Assembly (NCBI GenBank): GCA_964612065.1
Contig: CAZTCD010000047.1
Coordinates: forward strand, 1-31,328
Length of the DNA: 31,328 nucleotides
Reading direction: 5' to 3'
Origin: JAKFYM01 sp964612065
GTDB lineage: Bacteria > Bdellovibrionota > UBA1018 > CAIPTA01
Numbering within the stretch: the stretch's first letter is position 1; every line of letters begins with the position of its first letter. The position numbers and the translations under genes are program-made. Under the pieces are notes generated by a model. The model was not told the DNA's origin and did not search any database. It saw nothing but the letters and a program-made list of their open reading frames with translations. Positions 15,136 to 22,879 of this stretch are shown here, in pieces.

Positions 15136-15534
15136 ATGAAAGCCGTTCTTGCTGCCCTTTCTCTTCTCGCCGTTTCCCCTTCTGCCTTCGCTGCCGAGCG
15201 CTGCCATAAGATCGGCGATAAGGTGGCTCTCTACGGCGCGATCGATGTGGTGCACTTTTTCCATGCCGGGAATGGAATGCATGTTTCCAGCCTTACGATT
15301 CATGCAGATCAGAAATTCTGCGTTGCCCCAGGCTTTCCCGAAGGCACTCAGTTTCGCAATTTTCAGCTCCTGAACGAAGGCGAAGAAGATCTTCCGCTGA
15401 AAGATGGAATGCTCGTGCGCATCGAAGGCGAATACGCCGGCTTCGGAGACACGGCCTGGTATTCGAGCTATCCGCTTCTTCGCAACGTAAAGATCGTGAA
15501 AGTATTCAAGCGCGATCCGAACGAAGTGCGCTGA
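15136..15534 (+). CDS. Small exported protein, unknown function (DUF4431-like pattern)
   Basis: This 132-aa protein starts with a signal peptide (MKAVLAALSLLAVSPSAFAA-E). I chose the ATG at 15136, with CGGAGG 5 nt upstream, over an upstream ATG at 15070 that would bury the signal peptide. The mature part is one small beta-rich domain with two cysteines (C22, and the Cys in KFCVAP) likely bridged. A segment near the end (DTAWYSSYPLLRNVKIVKV) recalls DUF4431-type proteins, but the match is loose. It does not overlap the APAH gene (130-nt gap) and appears separate. Its stop is directly adjacent to the convergent stop of the EamA gene. Confidence 0.75.
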   Translation: MKAVLAALSLLAVSPSAFAAERCHKIGDKVALYGAIDVVHFFHAGNGMHVSSLTIHADQKFCVAPGFPEGTQFRNFQLLNEGEEDLPLKDGMLVRIEGEYAGFGDTAWYSSYPLLRNVKIVKVFKRDPNEVR

Positions 15535-16386
15535 TCAGCCCATTCCCTTTTTGCGCCCGCTCTGGCTGAGATATACGCCGCCCACGATGGTGAGGTAGGC
15601 CAGCCATTCCAGCGGGTGCGGGCGATACCCTGCTAGAACAATATCTAATATCCCCGCGAACAAAATCGAAGTGCGGCTCAGAGCCGCCGCCACGGGAGTT
15701 TTTAGCTGCGAAAAGGAGAGCGTGAGCAGGAACTGGGCCGCAAGCCCCGCAACACTCGCGGCTACCAGAAAAGCCCAATCTGCGCCATTCGCTTCCTTCC
15801 AGGTCCAGCCGGGATAAATAGCAGCCAGCACCGCTCCCATGGTGCCGAAGCCGAAGACAATGAGCGAGATGGAATACTTCCGGGTGGCCGATCCGAGCGA
15901 GAGAAACGCTACCGCGCTTACCATTGCCCCGGATATACCCGTGCCCCAAACCCAGAGCGGAATGCGGGAGGCGTTGGGAATCCAAAGCAGACCACCGGCA
16001 AGCACGATCAGAATGATGCCGGTCAATTCGCGCGAGCTGAGGCGTTCCCGCAGAAAAGCCAGGGCGAAGAGCACCACGAAAAGCGGGCTGAAGGAGAAAA
16101 GGAAGTTGGCATTGGCGCTCACTGTGCCCTGAAGGGTGTGGTAGTAGAGGAAGAGGCCCGTGGATCCCGCAATGGCGCGCAGCCAAAGCATGGCGGCATC
16201 CTGACGGAAATATTTATCGAGTTCCCTCCAGCAAAAGGGCAGCACGCCCGCCATGGTGATCACGCCCCGCACGAAGGCGAGCTGCTCCACAGGGTGAGAG
16301 CGCGGGTTCCAATGCACGAGGTAGCTCATCAGGCCGAAAGAGGCCGCGGAGAACACTCCCCACAGCAGCCCCTTTCCTGCGCTCAT
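15535..16386 (-). CDS. EamA/DMT-superfamily transporter
   Basis: This 283-aa inner-membrane protein has ten predicted membrane segments arranged as two EamA repeats of five. The first repeat begins GLLWGVFSAASFGLMSYLVHW and includes FLYYHTLQGTVSANANFLFS; the second begins near WVWGTGISGAMVSAVAFLSL and includes TPVAAALSRTSILFAGILD. The family exports or exchanges small metabolites, often amino acids or nucleotide-related compounds; the substrate cannot be read from sequence. It starts 10 nt after the stop of the Gre-like gene and is probably the last gene of the topA transcript. Confidence 0.9.
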   Translation of the reverse strand: MSAGKGLLWGVFSAASFGLMSYLVHWNPRSHPVEQLAFVRGVITMAGVLPFCWRELDKYFRQDAAMLWLRAIAGSTGLFLYYHTLQGTVSANANFLFSFSPLFVVLFALAFLRERLSSRELTGIILIVLAGGLLWIPNASRIPLWVWGTGISGAMVSAVAFLSLGSATRKYSISLIVFGFGTMGAVLAAIYPGWTWKEANGADWAFLVAASVAGLAAQFLLTLSFSQLKTPVAAALSRTSILFAGILDIVLAGYRPHPLEWLAYLTIVGGVYLSQSGRKKGMG

Positions 16387-16396
16387 GGGCAGCTCC

Positions 16397-16888
16397 TTAT
16401 TCCACGCTTATGATTTCGAATTCTTTGGGCTGGCCGGCGCGCTGGAAGGTGAAGGTTTCGCCTTCGGTTTTTCCCAGGAGAGCCGCACCGAGAGGGGAAG
16501 AGTAGGTAACCACGGAGATCTTTTCTTTTCCCTGAACTACCGATAAGCCGGCACCTACGGGAAGCACGAAATGCTTTTGCGTGCTTCCCTCGCAGTCCAC
16601 GGTAACCAGGGCGCCCCCCTGTATGGGGGTATCCGAGGTGAATTCCTTCATGGGCAATTCGCGCAGAAGCTTGATCCCGTGTTCAACCTCACTCACACGT
16701 GCGGCTTGGCCGCGAGCGAGGAAAGAGGCTTCGAGGGCGCGGGTATCGAACTGGTTTTCCGGGCGATTCTCATCCGCTGTGGCGGCCTCGTTGGTGGAAT
16801 TGTACGCTGCCTGGGCGCGGCCTAGCTCTTCTTCCAGCAGCGCGATCACGGATTGCAAGAGTCCTTGTTTGAGTGCTTGCTTGGTCAT
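16397..16888 (-). CDS. GreA/GreB-family transcription elongation factor-like protein
   Basis: This 163-aa protein has an N-terminal coiled-coil part (about 5-80) with ENRPENQFDTRALEASFLARGQ, a motif shared with a divergent GreA/GreB-like group. A C-terminal FKBP-like domain (about 85-163) ends in SPLGAALLGKTEGETFTFQ, the typical GreA_GreB domain signature. True Gre factors enter the RNA polymerase secondary channel and stimulate cleavage of backtracked RNA through acidic residues at the coiled-coil tip. Several acidic residues lie there (D39, E40, E44), but the coil looks shorter and the spacing differs, so cleavage activity is uncertain. It begins 3 nt after the topA stop and is probably cotranscribed. 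Confidence 0.88.
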   Translation of the reverse strand: MTKQALKQGLLQSVIALLEEELGRAQAAYNSTNEAATADENRPENQFDTRALEASFLARGQAARVSEVEHGIKLLRELPMKEFTSDTPIQGGALVTVDCEGSTQKHFVLPVGAGLSVVQGKEKISVVTYSSPLGAALLGKTEGETFTFQRAGQPKEFEIISVE

Positions 16889-16891
16889 AAA

Positions 16892-19630
16892 TCAGGTTTC
16901 AGCGCTTTTGCGGGCTTTGCTCAGCTTGGCCTCGGTGCGGGAACCCACGGCGGGGCCTTCTGCCTTTGCTGCCTTGGCTTTTTTTGCGCCTTTCGGAGCC
17001 GCCTTCTTTTTTGCCGCTTTTGTTGCAGCCTTCGGGGCTTTCTTGGCGGCAGCTTTTTTGGGAGCCTTTTTCGGATTCAGAGCTTCCTTTTCCGCGAGGA
17101 GCTTCAGCGCTTCTTCCATTGTCACTTCTTCCGCTTTTTTCTCTTTCGGAATCGTGGCGTTAGTTTTTTCGTGCTTCACGTAGAGGCCGTAGGGGCCTTC
17201 CAGGATCTCCACGGGGCTCTTGGTTTCCGGATGTTCGCCAAGAGCGCGAACCACGGCCGAGCGGCGTCCGCGGCCCTTAGGCTGCGCAAAAAGCTCGAGC
17301 GCGCGGGTGAGGTCCACATCGAGCACGCTGTCGTCTTTTTTCAGCGAGCGGTAATCTTTTTCGTGCACCACATAGGGGCCGAAGCGGCCCACGGAGGCGC
17401 GGATCTCTTTCCCTGTGTCGGGATGCATTCCCACGAGGCGTGGCAGCTCAAGAATGCGCAAAGCGAGCTTCTCATCGATCGAATTGGGATCAATGCCTTT
17501 GGGCACGCTCACGCGCTTGAGCTTGGTTTTCTCGTCGGGCGGAAGATCGCCGAGCTGGATATAGGGGCCGTAGGAGCCGGTTTTCAGGAAGATCGGCAGC
17601 TTGGTAACAGGATCGGTGCCGAGAGAGGTAGCGCCCTTCTTCACCTGCTCCACGAGGCTCTTCACGCTATCGGGATTCAGATCGGATGGGGCAAGGCCTT
17701 CGGGCAGCGAAGCCTTCACTGGCTCGCTGGAATCCGGATCATTGTAGATGAAATAGGCTCCGTACTTACCCACGAAGATATTGAGATTCTTGAGGTGGTC
17801 GAAGTGAAGGGAGCGCGCCTCTTCCGGCACGATCTTTTTGTCTTCCTGTGCCACCTTCTGCTCGAGGCCGTTTTTGCCGAGATAGAATTCTTTGAGATAG
17901 GGCAGGTAGTTGATTTTGCCTTCGGCGATCTCGTCGAGCTTCTCTTCCATATTGGAAGTGAATTTGGTGTCCACGAGATCGGGGAAGTGCTTGCGCATCA
18001 GCTCGGTAACCACGAAGCCGGTGAAGGTGGGCACGAGGGCATTGTTCTGCCGGAGAGCATAGCCGCGGTCGAGAATGGTGCTCACGATGCTGGCATAGGT
18101 GCTGGGGCGGCCCACGCCTTCTTTTTCGAGGAACTGGATCAGCGCGGCTTCCGAATAGCGGGAAGGCGGCTTGGTTTCGTGCTCCGTAACCTCGCTCTTC
18201 ATATGCTTCACGGTATCGCCTACTTTGAAATCGGGCAGGAAGCGCTCGCGTTCCAGCAGCGCCTGCTCTGGATCGTCGTGGCCTTCCACATAGGCGCGGA
18301 GGAAGCCGGGGAAAAGGATCTTCATGCCGGAAGCCTGGAAACGGGCCGCGCCTTTGGAGGTTTTCACTTCCACGGAGGCGGAAACTTGCAGCTGCTTCGA
18401 ATCCGCCATCTGCGTGGCGATCGTGCGCATCCAGATCATCTCATAGAGCGCGAGCTCTTTGCCGCCGAGGCCCATCTCCTGAGGAGGAGTGAAATCGAGG
18501 GAAGGGCGGATCGCCTCGTGGGCTTCCTGCGCGCCTTTGGCTTTCGAGGTATAGCGGCGGGGAGCTTCAGAGAGGTATTCGTTGCCGTAGAGTTTCTTCA
18601 CCAAACCGCGCGCGCCGTTGATGGCGCTTTCCGAGAGGTTCACGGAATCGGTACGCATATAGGTGATGAAGCCGCGTTCGTATAAAGTTTGCGCGATCCG
18701 CATCGTATCACGGGCGGAGAGGCCAAGCTTGCGGTTGGATTCCTGCTGCAGCGTGGAGGTGATGAAGGGAGGAGCTGGCTTTCGGTTCACCGGCTTCTCA
18801 TCGATCTCGGTGATCTTCCATTCGCCCTTTTGCGCTTCTTCGAGAAGAGATTTGGCGGCAGCTTCGTCAAGAAGGATGATATTGCCTTCTTTGTTCTGCA
18901 CGAGCTGGCCGGTTTTCTCGTCGAAATCCTTGCCCACGGCGATCCGTTTTTCACCCAGGCCCATAAGCTTGGCATCAAAGGGATCTTCGCCCTTGCGAAG
19001 CTCGGCGGCGATGCCCCAGTACTTGGCCATCACAAAGCTCATTCGTTCGCGCTCGAGATCTACCAGGGCTTTCAGCGCCACGCTCTGCACGCGGCCGGCG
19101 CTCAGGCCGAAAGCGATTTTTTTCCAGATGAGAGGCGAAACCGTATAGCCCACGAGGCGATCGAGGATGCGGCGGGTTTCCTGGGCTCGCACAAGCTTAT
19201 CATCGAGATCGCGGGGGTTCTCGAGGGCTTCCTTGATCGCGGAATTGGTGATCTCGTGGAACACCATGCGCTTGGTGGGGATTTTGGGCTTCAGCACCTC
19301 GAGCAGGTGCCAGGAAATGCTTTCTCCTTCGCGGTCTTCGTCAGTCGCGAGATAGAGCATATCAGCCTCTTTGAGGGCCTTGCGGATCTCGGTGAGGGTT
19401 TTGTGCTTTTGGGGCGGTATTATATAGAGAGGGCGGAAATCATGGGCCACATCGATGCCCACCCGGCTCCACTTCTCTTTTTTTACTTCGTCGGGGATCT
19501 CGCTGGCTTTACCGGGGAGATCACGCACGTGGCCATTGCAGGCCAGAACCGTAAAATCTTTCCCTAGGAATTTCTTGATGGTTTTCGCCTTCGTGGGCGA
19601 CTCAACGATGATGAGAGCGTTTTGTTTCAC
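16892..19630 (-). CDS. topA: DNA topoisomerase I (type IA)
   Basis: This 912-aa enzyme relaxes negative supercoils in the cytoplasm. The Toprim domain starts at ALIIVESPTKAKTIKKFLG, with E10 and the acidic triad in ATDEDREGE (D97, D99). The active-site tyrosine is Y324 in FITYMRTDSVNL. The central gate domains run to about 590. Instead of zinc fingers, the C-terminus has repeated topoisomerase C-terminal repeat units (about 630-840; FVGKYGAYF, KTGSYGPYIQLG, SVGRFGPYVVHE, EGPYGLYVKHE). A Lys/Ala-rich, histone H1-like tail follows (about 850-912) and probably improves DNA binding and processivity. The start is a GTG at 19630 with only weak Shine-Dalgarno pairing. A 205-nt leader holds strong hairpins. 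The upstream neighbour is a pentapeptide-repeat gene. Confidence 0.97.
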   Translation of the reverse strand: MKQNALIIVESPTKAKTIKKFLGKDFTVLACNGHVRDLPGKASEIPDEVKKEKWSRVGIDVAHDFRPLYIIPPQKHKTLTEIRKALKEADMLYLATDEDREGESISWHLLEVLKPKIPTKRMVFHEITNSAIKEALENPRDLDDKLVRAQETRRILDRLVGYTVSPLIWKKIAFGLSAGRVQSVALKALVDLERERMSFVMAKYWGIAAELRKGEDPFDAKLMGLGEKRIAVGKDFDEKTGQLVQNKEGNIILLDEAAAKSLLEEAQKGEWKITEIDEKPVNRKPAPPFITSTLQQESNRKLGLSARDTMRIAQTLYERGFITYMRTDSVNLSESAINGARGLVKKLYGNEYLSEAPRRYTSKAKGAQEAHEAIRPSLDFTPPQEMGLGGKELALYEMIWMRTIATQMADSKQLQVSASVEVKTSKGAARFQASGMKILFPGFLRAYVEGHDDPEQALLERERFLPDFKVGDTVKHMKSEVTEHETKPPSRYSEAALIQFLEKEGVGRPSTYASIVSTILDRGYALRQNNALVPTFTGFVVTELMRKHFPDLVDTKFTSNMEEKLDEIAEGKINYLPYLKEFYLGKNGLEQKVAQEDKKIVPEEARSLHFDHLKNLNIFVGKYGAYFIYNDPDSSEPVKASLPEGLAPSDLNPDSVKSLVEQVKKGATSLGTDPVTKLPIFLKTGSYGPYIQLGDLPPDEKTKLKRVSVPKGIDPNSIDEKLALRILELPRLVGMHPDTGKEIRASVGRFGPYVVHEKDYRSLKKDDSVLDVDLTRALELFAQPKGRGRRSAVVRALGEHPETKSPVEILEGPYGLYVKHEKTNATIPKEKKAEEVTMEEALKLLAEKEALNPKKAPKKAAAKKAPKAATKAAKKKAAPKGAKKAKAAKAEGPAVGSRTEAKLSKARKSAET

Positions 19631-19680
19631 TGTTTCTGTTTTCTCAGCTTTGATCCAAATTCCTAACGCTTTTAGTTCAA

Positions 19681-19732
19681 AGCCAGGCTCAAAATCGACC
19701 CCAATAGTTTGGGATGGGTTTTGAGTCTGGCT
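19681..19732 (-). other. Large hairpin in the topA leader
   Basis: AGCCAGGCTCAAAA (19681-19694) and TTTTGAGTCTGGCT (19719-19732) form a 14-bp stem with a single G-U. An inner CCCAA/TTGGG (19700-19704 with 19709-19713) extends it. On the minus strand no T-run follows, so it does not look like a simple terminator. It lies 51 nt upstream of the topA start and could be an mRNA leader structure or a cruciform-forming palindrome that responds to supercoiling. Confidence 0.55.
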
Positions 19733-19779
19733 ATAAGCACAATTCCCCGATCTGAAAGGGATTGCAAGAATTGTTTTTG

Positions 19780-19796
19780 GCGGGAATTCTTCCCGC
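19780..19796. other. Short perfect hairpin between the pentapeptide gene and topA
   Basis: GCGGGAA (19780-19786) and TTCCCGC (19790-19796) are perfect complements around TTC. It is about 40 nt beyond the pentapeptide gene stop, but the minus-strand bases that follow are CAAAAAC rather than T-rich. It is a poor intrinsic terminator and could also be a regulator site. Confidence 0.4.
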
Positions 19797-19835
19797 AGCG
19801 CAACAAATTACTGATTCCAAAAAATTTTCAGCGCT

Positions 19836-20228
19836 TTACTCGGTTTCCACCACCATGCCACGCGCTAGCGCGTCTTCCCGCGAAAAGGGAAGTTGGGTTT
19901 TGTCGTTGATGATGGCGAACTTGAATTCAGTTCCGGAAATATTCGCTCCGCTCAGATCGGCATCGCGCAGGTTGGCGCCTTTGAGATTCGCCTTCGAGAG
20001 ATTCGTTCCTGCGAGATTGCTTTTATAAAGATAGGCGTAAGAGAGATTGGAGCCGGAAAGATCGGCATGGTGAAGGTTGGTTTTGAAAAGATCGGTGCGA
20101 GCCAGGTTGATGTTTCTCAGTTTCAGGCGGCTGAGGTTGGTGCAGGCAAGATTGGTGCAATCTTTGTTCACCCAGGTGGGGAGTCCGTTTTTCTGGCGAC
20201 CGGTGATCAGTGTGATAATGGGCAGCAT
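19836..20228 (-). CDS. Short pentapeptide-repeat protein
   Basis: This 130-aa protein is mostly A(D/N)LXX repeats from about residue 22 to 105 (for example CTNLA, RTDLF, HADLS, GSNLS, KSNLA, GTNLS, KANLK, GANLR, DADLS, GANIS). Such repeats build a right-handed quadrilateral beta-helix. There is no clear signal peptide. MfpA/Qnr-type relatives mimic DNA and bind gyrase, but they are longer (about 180-220 aa) and many pentapeptide proteins have other roles. It has an AAAGGA ribosome-binding site and lies upstream of topA on the same strand, 205 nt away. A link to topoisomerase control is possible but unproven. Confidence 0.9.
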   Translation of the reverse strand: MLPIITLITGRQKNGLPTWVNKDCTNLACTNLSRLKLRNINLARTDLFKTNLHHADLSGSNLSYAYLYKSNLAGTNLSKANLKGANLRDADLSGANISGTEFKFAIINDKTQLPFSREDALARGMVVETE

Positions 20229-20555
20229 GGTTTCCTTTAATAGAGGCTTGGAAAGAAAGGCTTCCAGCCAATATAAGGCAGGGCCATGGCTTTGAAAAGA
20301 GGGGACGAAGTAGCGCCTTGCGTGTGTGCCCTCTAGGTTGGCGTGCGAGGGGCTTCCGGGATCCCCTGCGCCTTAAAGAAGGATCCCGAAAGCCCTATCC
20401 CGCGTTGCCTTATGTGTTCTCTTGTCTCCTATGTGGTTCCGGATTTGCCTCTTATGGAGGGAGAGAGGCTCGTCCATGAATCAACACTACAGGCCCGCGA
20501 TGAAAGCGGGATGAAAACAGAATTAAATGTTTTTTATATGGCGATTCCTGAAAAA
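20229..20555. other. Gene-free stretch with several stem-loops
   Basis: No convincing coding frame lies between the FAH-family stop and the pentapeptide-repeat start. The strongest element is the compound stem-loop at 20340-20409. Smaller ones are CCCGC/GCGGG around GATGAAA near 20492-20510 and CCTGA/TCAGG around AAAA near 20547-20560, which includes the FAH-family stop codon. None is followed by a convincing T-run. The stretch should hold the pentapeptide gene promoter, but I could not pick hexamers with confidence. Confidence 0.5.
20340..20409. ncRNA. Candidate structured RNA (compound stem-loop)
   Basis: GGGCTTCCGGGATCC (20350-20364) pairs with GGATCCCGAAAGCCC (20381-20395) over 15 bp with one mismatch around a 16-nt loop. 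Outside it GCG (20345-20347) can pair with CGC (20401-20403) and GGC (20340-20342) with GCC (20407-20409), separated by small internal loops. This could be a structured leader, a trailer of the hydrolase mRNA or a small RNA. I recognise no known RNA family. Only the pairing is seen; transcription is unknown. Confidence 0.35.
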
Positions 20556-21542
20556 TCAGGGGTTTGTGTATTTCACCACGGTTTGCTCGATGGATCCGAA
20601 GACCGTTTTGCCTTCTTCATCCAGCATCTCGATCTTCACTTTGTCGCCGAACTTCATGAAAGGAGTTTGCGGCTTGCCGTGATCGATCGTTTCCACCATG
20701 CGGATCTCCTGCAGGCAGGAATACCCGGCAGTGCGGTCGCGGTTCGAGATCGTGCCTGATCCAAGGATCGAGCCCGCGCACATATTTCGGGTGCGGGCGC
20801 AATGAGCGAGCAGTTCCGGAAAAGAGAACTGCATATCCGTGCCGCAATTGGGCTGGCCGAACAGTTTGGCGTTGTAATGAGTGCGAAGAGGAAGATGCAC
20901 CTTGCCACCCTTCCAGGCGGGCCCGAGCTCATCGGGGGTTACCGCCACGGGAGAGAAGGCGGAAGCGGGTTTGCTCTGGAAAAAGCCGAAGCCTTTGGCC
21001 AGCTCTGTGGGGATGAGGCCGCGCAGGCTCACGTCGTTCACGAGCATCAGCAGCTTGATGTGTTTTTCCGCGGCGGAAGCGCTCACGCCCATGGGCACAT
21101 CGTCGGTGATCACGGCCACTTCAGCCTCAAAATCAATGCCCCATTCCTCCGAGGCGAGGAGGATATTGTCCCGGGGAGCGAGGAAGGCATCCGAACAGCC
21201 CTGGTACATGAGAGGGTCTTTCAGAAACTCGGGTGGCATTTCGGCGCCCCGGGCTTTGCGCACAAGCTCCACATGGTTGAGGTAGGCGGAGCCATCGGCC
21301 CACTGATAGGCGCGGGGCAGGGGAGAGTGCAGCTGCGCCATATCGAGAGGGAAGGAGCCACCGGCTTTTCCCTGGTTCAGGTTTTCGTAAACTCTTTCGA
21401 GGCGGGGGGCGAGATCCGCCCAGTTATCCAAGGCATGCTGCAGGGTGGGAGCGATATCAGGCACCTTCACGGCAAATTGGAGCGCCTTGTCTACCACTAC
21501 CAGGCTACCGTCGCGCGCATGTTTCAATGAAGCTAGTTTCAT
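20556..21542 (-). CDS. Fumarylacetoacetate hydrolase (FAH) family protein
   Basis: This 328-aa protein belongs to the FAH superfamily, metal-dependent enzymes that cleave or hydrate beta-diketo-type acids in aromatic and keto-acid breakdown. Long, strongly conserved stretches are LPRAYQWADGSAYLNHVELV, SEEWGIDFEAEVAVITDDVP (with E139 and E141 as likely metal ligands), LMLVNDVSLRGLIPTELAKG and ILGSGTISNRD. These are typical of the roughly 327-aa proteobacterial group annotated only to family level. The N-terminal segment (1-75) is the extra FAH_N-like part. It is divergent from the PLD gene, has GGGGGAAAG before the ATG, and is not in an evident pathway cluster, so the substrate stays open. Confidence 0.93.
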   Translation of the reverse strand: MKLASLKHARDGSLVVVDKALQFAVKVPDIAPTLQHALDNWADLAPRLERVYENLNQGKAGGSFPLDMAQLHSPLPRAYQWADGSAYLNHVELVRKARGAEMPPEFLKDPLMYQGCSDAFLAPRDNILLASEEWGIDFEAEVAVITDDVPMGVSASAAEKHIKLLMLVNDVSLRGLIPTELAKGFGFFQSKPASAFSPVAVTPDELGPAWKGGKVHLPLRTHYNAKLFGQPNCGTDMQFSFPELLAHCARTRNMCAGSILGSGTISNRDRTAGYSCLQEIRMVETIDHGKPQTPFMKFGDKVKIEMLDEEGKTVFGSIEQTVVKYTNP

Positions 21543-21661
21543 CTGCTTTCCCCCTATTTGTTAGACATCCGTAACACAGCCTCTTTTCCTTAGCCAAGCT
21601 TCGGGGTTCGCAGGTAAAACCTAGGCGCCCCCCCGGAACCTATTCTTTTTAGGAACCCATT

Positions 21662-22876
21662 ATGATGATCCGTATCAAATTCCTTTTTTCCGTTCTTGCG
21701 CTCACTCTTCCTGCCTTTCCCGCCTCCGCCGCTTTCGAGTCGAACGGATTCGAGCTCGTATACACCGCTCCGGTGGAAACCAAACTCGAAAATCCTGATC
21801 TACGCAATCCCACGGAAGTTTGGGTGGAGATGATTGAGGGAGCCAAGAAAACGATCGAGTTCGAGGAAATGTATGCCATTTCCAAAGAGGGCGAACCTTT
21901 GGAAATGGTGATGGCCGCTATCGAAGCGGCTGGCAAGAGAGGGGTGAAGATCCGCTTTCTCGTGGAGCAGAAGATGATGCGAGCATCCAGCTCCGAAACT
22001 CTGCTCAAGCTGCAACTCATGGATGGCGTTACCTTTCGCATCCTCGATTTTTCCAAGGGCGGCACCGATGGCATTCAGCACTCGAAGTTTTTCGTGGTGG
22101 ACGGGAAAACCGCGTACCTGGGGTCCCAGAATTTCGACTGGAGATCGCTGAAGCATATTCACGAGACCGGCCTGCGCATTACGGATCCCAAGATCGTAGG
22201 CCCCATGCGCGCGATTTTCGAGCGGGACTGGAAACTCTCCGATCCGAAGACCAAGCTTTCCAAAACGCCACCTAAAGCCGGCTCTTCCCGCAAAATCTCC
22301 GATAAAGAAAAGGCTTACCTTGTAGCCAGCCCACCGGGCCTTCTGCCCAAGGGAATTGCCCAGAGTGAGCACGAGCTGGTGCGCTTGATCGGCGAAGCAA
22401 AAAATGAAATCCGCGTGCAGCTCCTCGATTACTATCCCACCTACCGGGACAAAAAAACTTACTACCCGCCCATCGATACAGCTCTCCGTGCGGCAGCTGT
22501 GCGAGGAGTGAAGGTGAAGCTCTTGGTTTCTCACTGGAACCAGGACAAGCCGGCCGTGGATTATCTCAAGAGCCTGGTGTTTATCCCCAACTTTGAAGTG
22601 AAGATCGCCACCATTCCAGAAGCCAAGGAAGGAAAAATTCCTTTCGCCCGCGTAACCCACTCCAAAACGATGGCAATCGACGGAAATGTGGCCTGGATCG
22701 GCACCTCCAATTGGTCCGGAGGATATCTTGATCGCCTTCGCAATCTGGAAGTGGTGTTGCGAGACGAGAAAATGGCCAAAAGGATTTCGGAGCTCCATGA
22801 GCAGCTGTGGGATTCTGACTATTCTGCCAAAGTGGATCCCGCGAAGGATTATCCGAAGCCGAGCAAAGGTGAGTAA
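21662..22876 (+). CDS. Exported phospholipase D-superfamily protein
   Basis: This 404-aa protein has a signal peptide (about 1-23, ending PASA-A) and two HKD motifs, so both halves of a PLD active site are present: HSKFFVVDG with H140, K142, D147 and GSQN, then HSKTMAIDG with H333, K335, D340 and GTSNWS. The second motif and the overall size recall the PLD3/PLD4 and poxvirus K4-type branch, some of which are nucleases rather than lipases. It would act outside the cytoplasm. AGGAA about 7 nt upstream supports the ATG at 21662; an adjacent ATG at 21665 is equally possible. The next gene begins 3 nt after its stop. Confidence 0.93.
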   Translation: MMIRIKFLFSVLALTLPAFPASAAFESNGFELVYTAPVETKLENPDLRNPTEVWVEMIEGAKKTIEFEEMYAISKEGEPLEMVMAAIEAAGKRGVKIRFLVEQKMMRASSSETLLKLQLMDGVTFRILDFSKGGTDGIQHSKFFVVDGKTAYLGSQNFDWRSLKHIHETGLRITDPKIVGPMRAIFERDWKLSDPKTKLSKTPPKAGSSRKISDKEKAYLVASPPGLLPKGIAQSEHELVRLIGEAKNEIRVQLLDYYPTYRDKKTYYPPIDTALRAAAVRGVKVKLLVSHWNQDKPAVDYLKSLVFIPNFEVKIATIPEAKEGKIPFARVTHSKTMAIDGNVAWIGTSNWSGGYLDRLRNLEVVLRDEKMAKRISELHEQLWDSDYSAKVDPAKDYPKPSKGE

Positions 22877-22879
22877 CGC

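Noticed and set aside
16853..18685. 610-codon plus-strand frame over topA
   Set aside because: It is antisense to conserved TopA C-terminal repeats and encodes a Phe/Gly/Arg-rich product with no recognisable domain, so it is a codon-bias shadow.
20455..20560. Intrinsic terminator for the FAH-family gene
   Set aside because: The small hairpins here (CCTGA/TCAGG and CCCGC/GCGGG) have short stems and no T-run on the minus strand.
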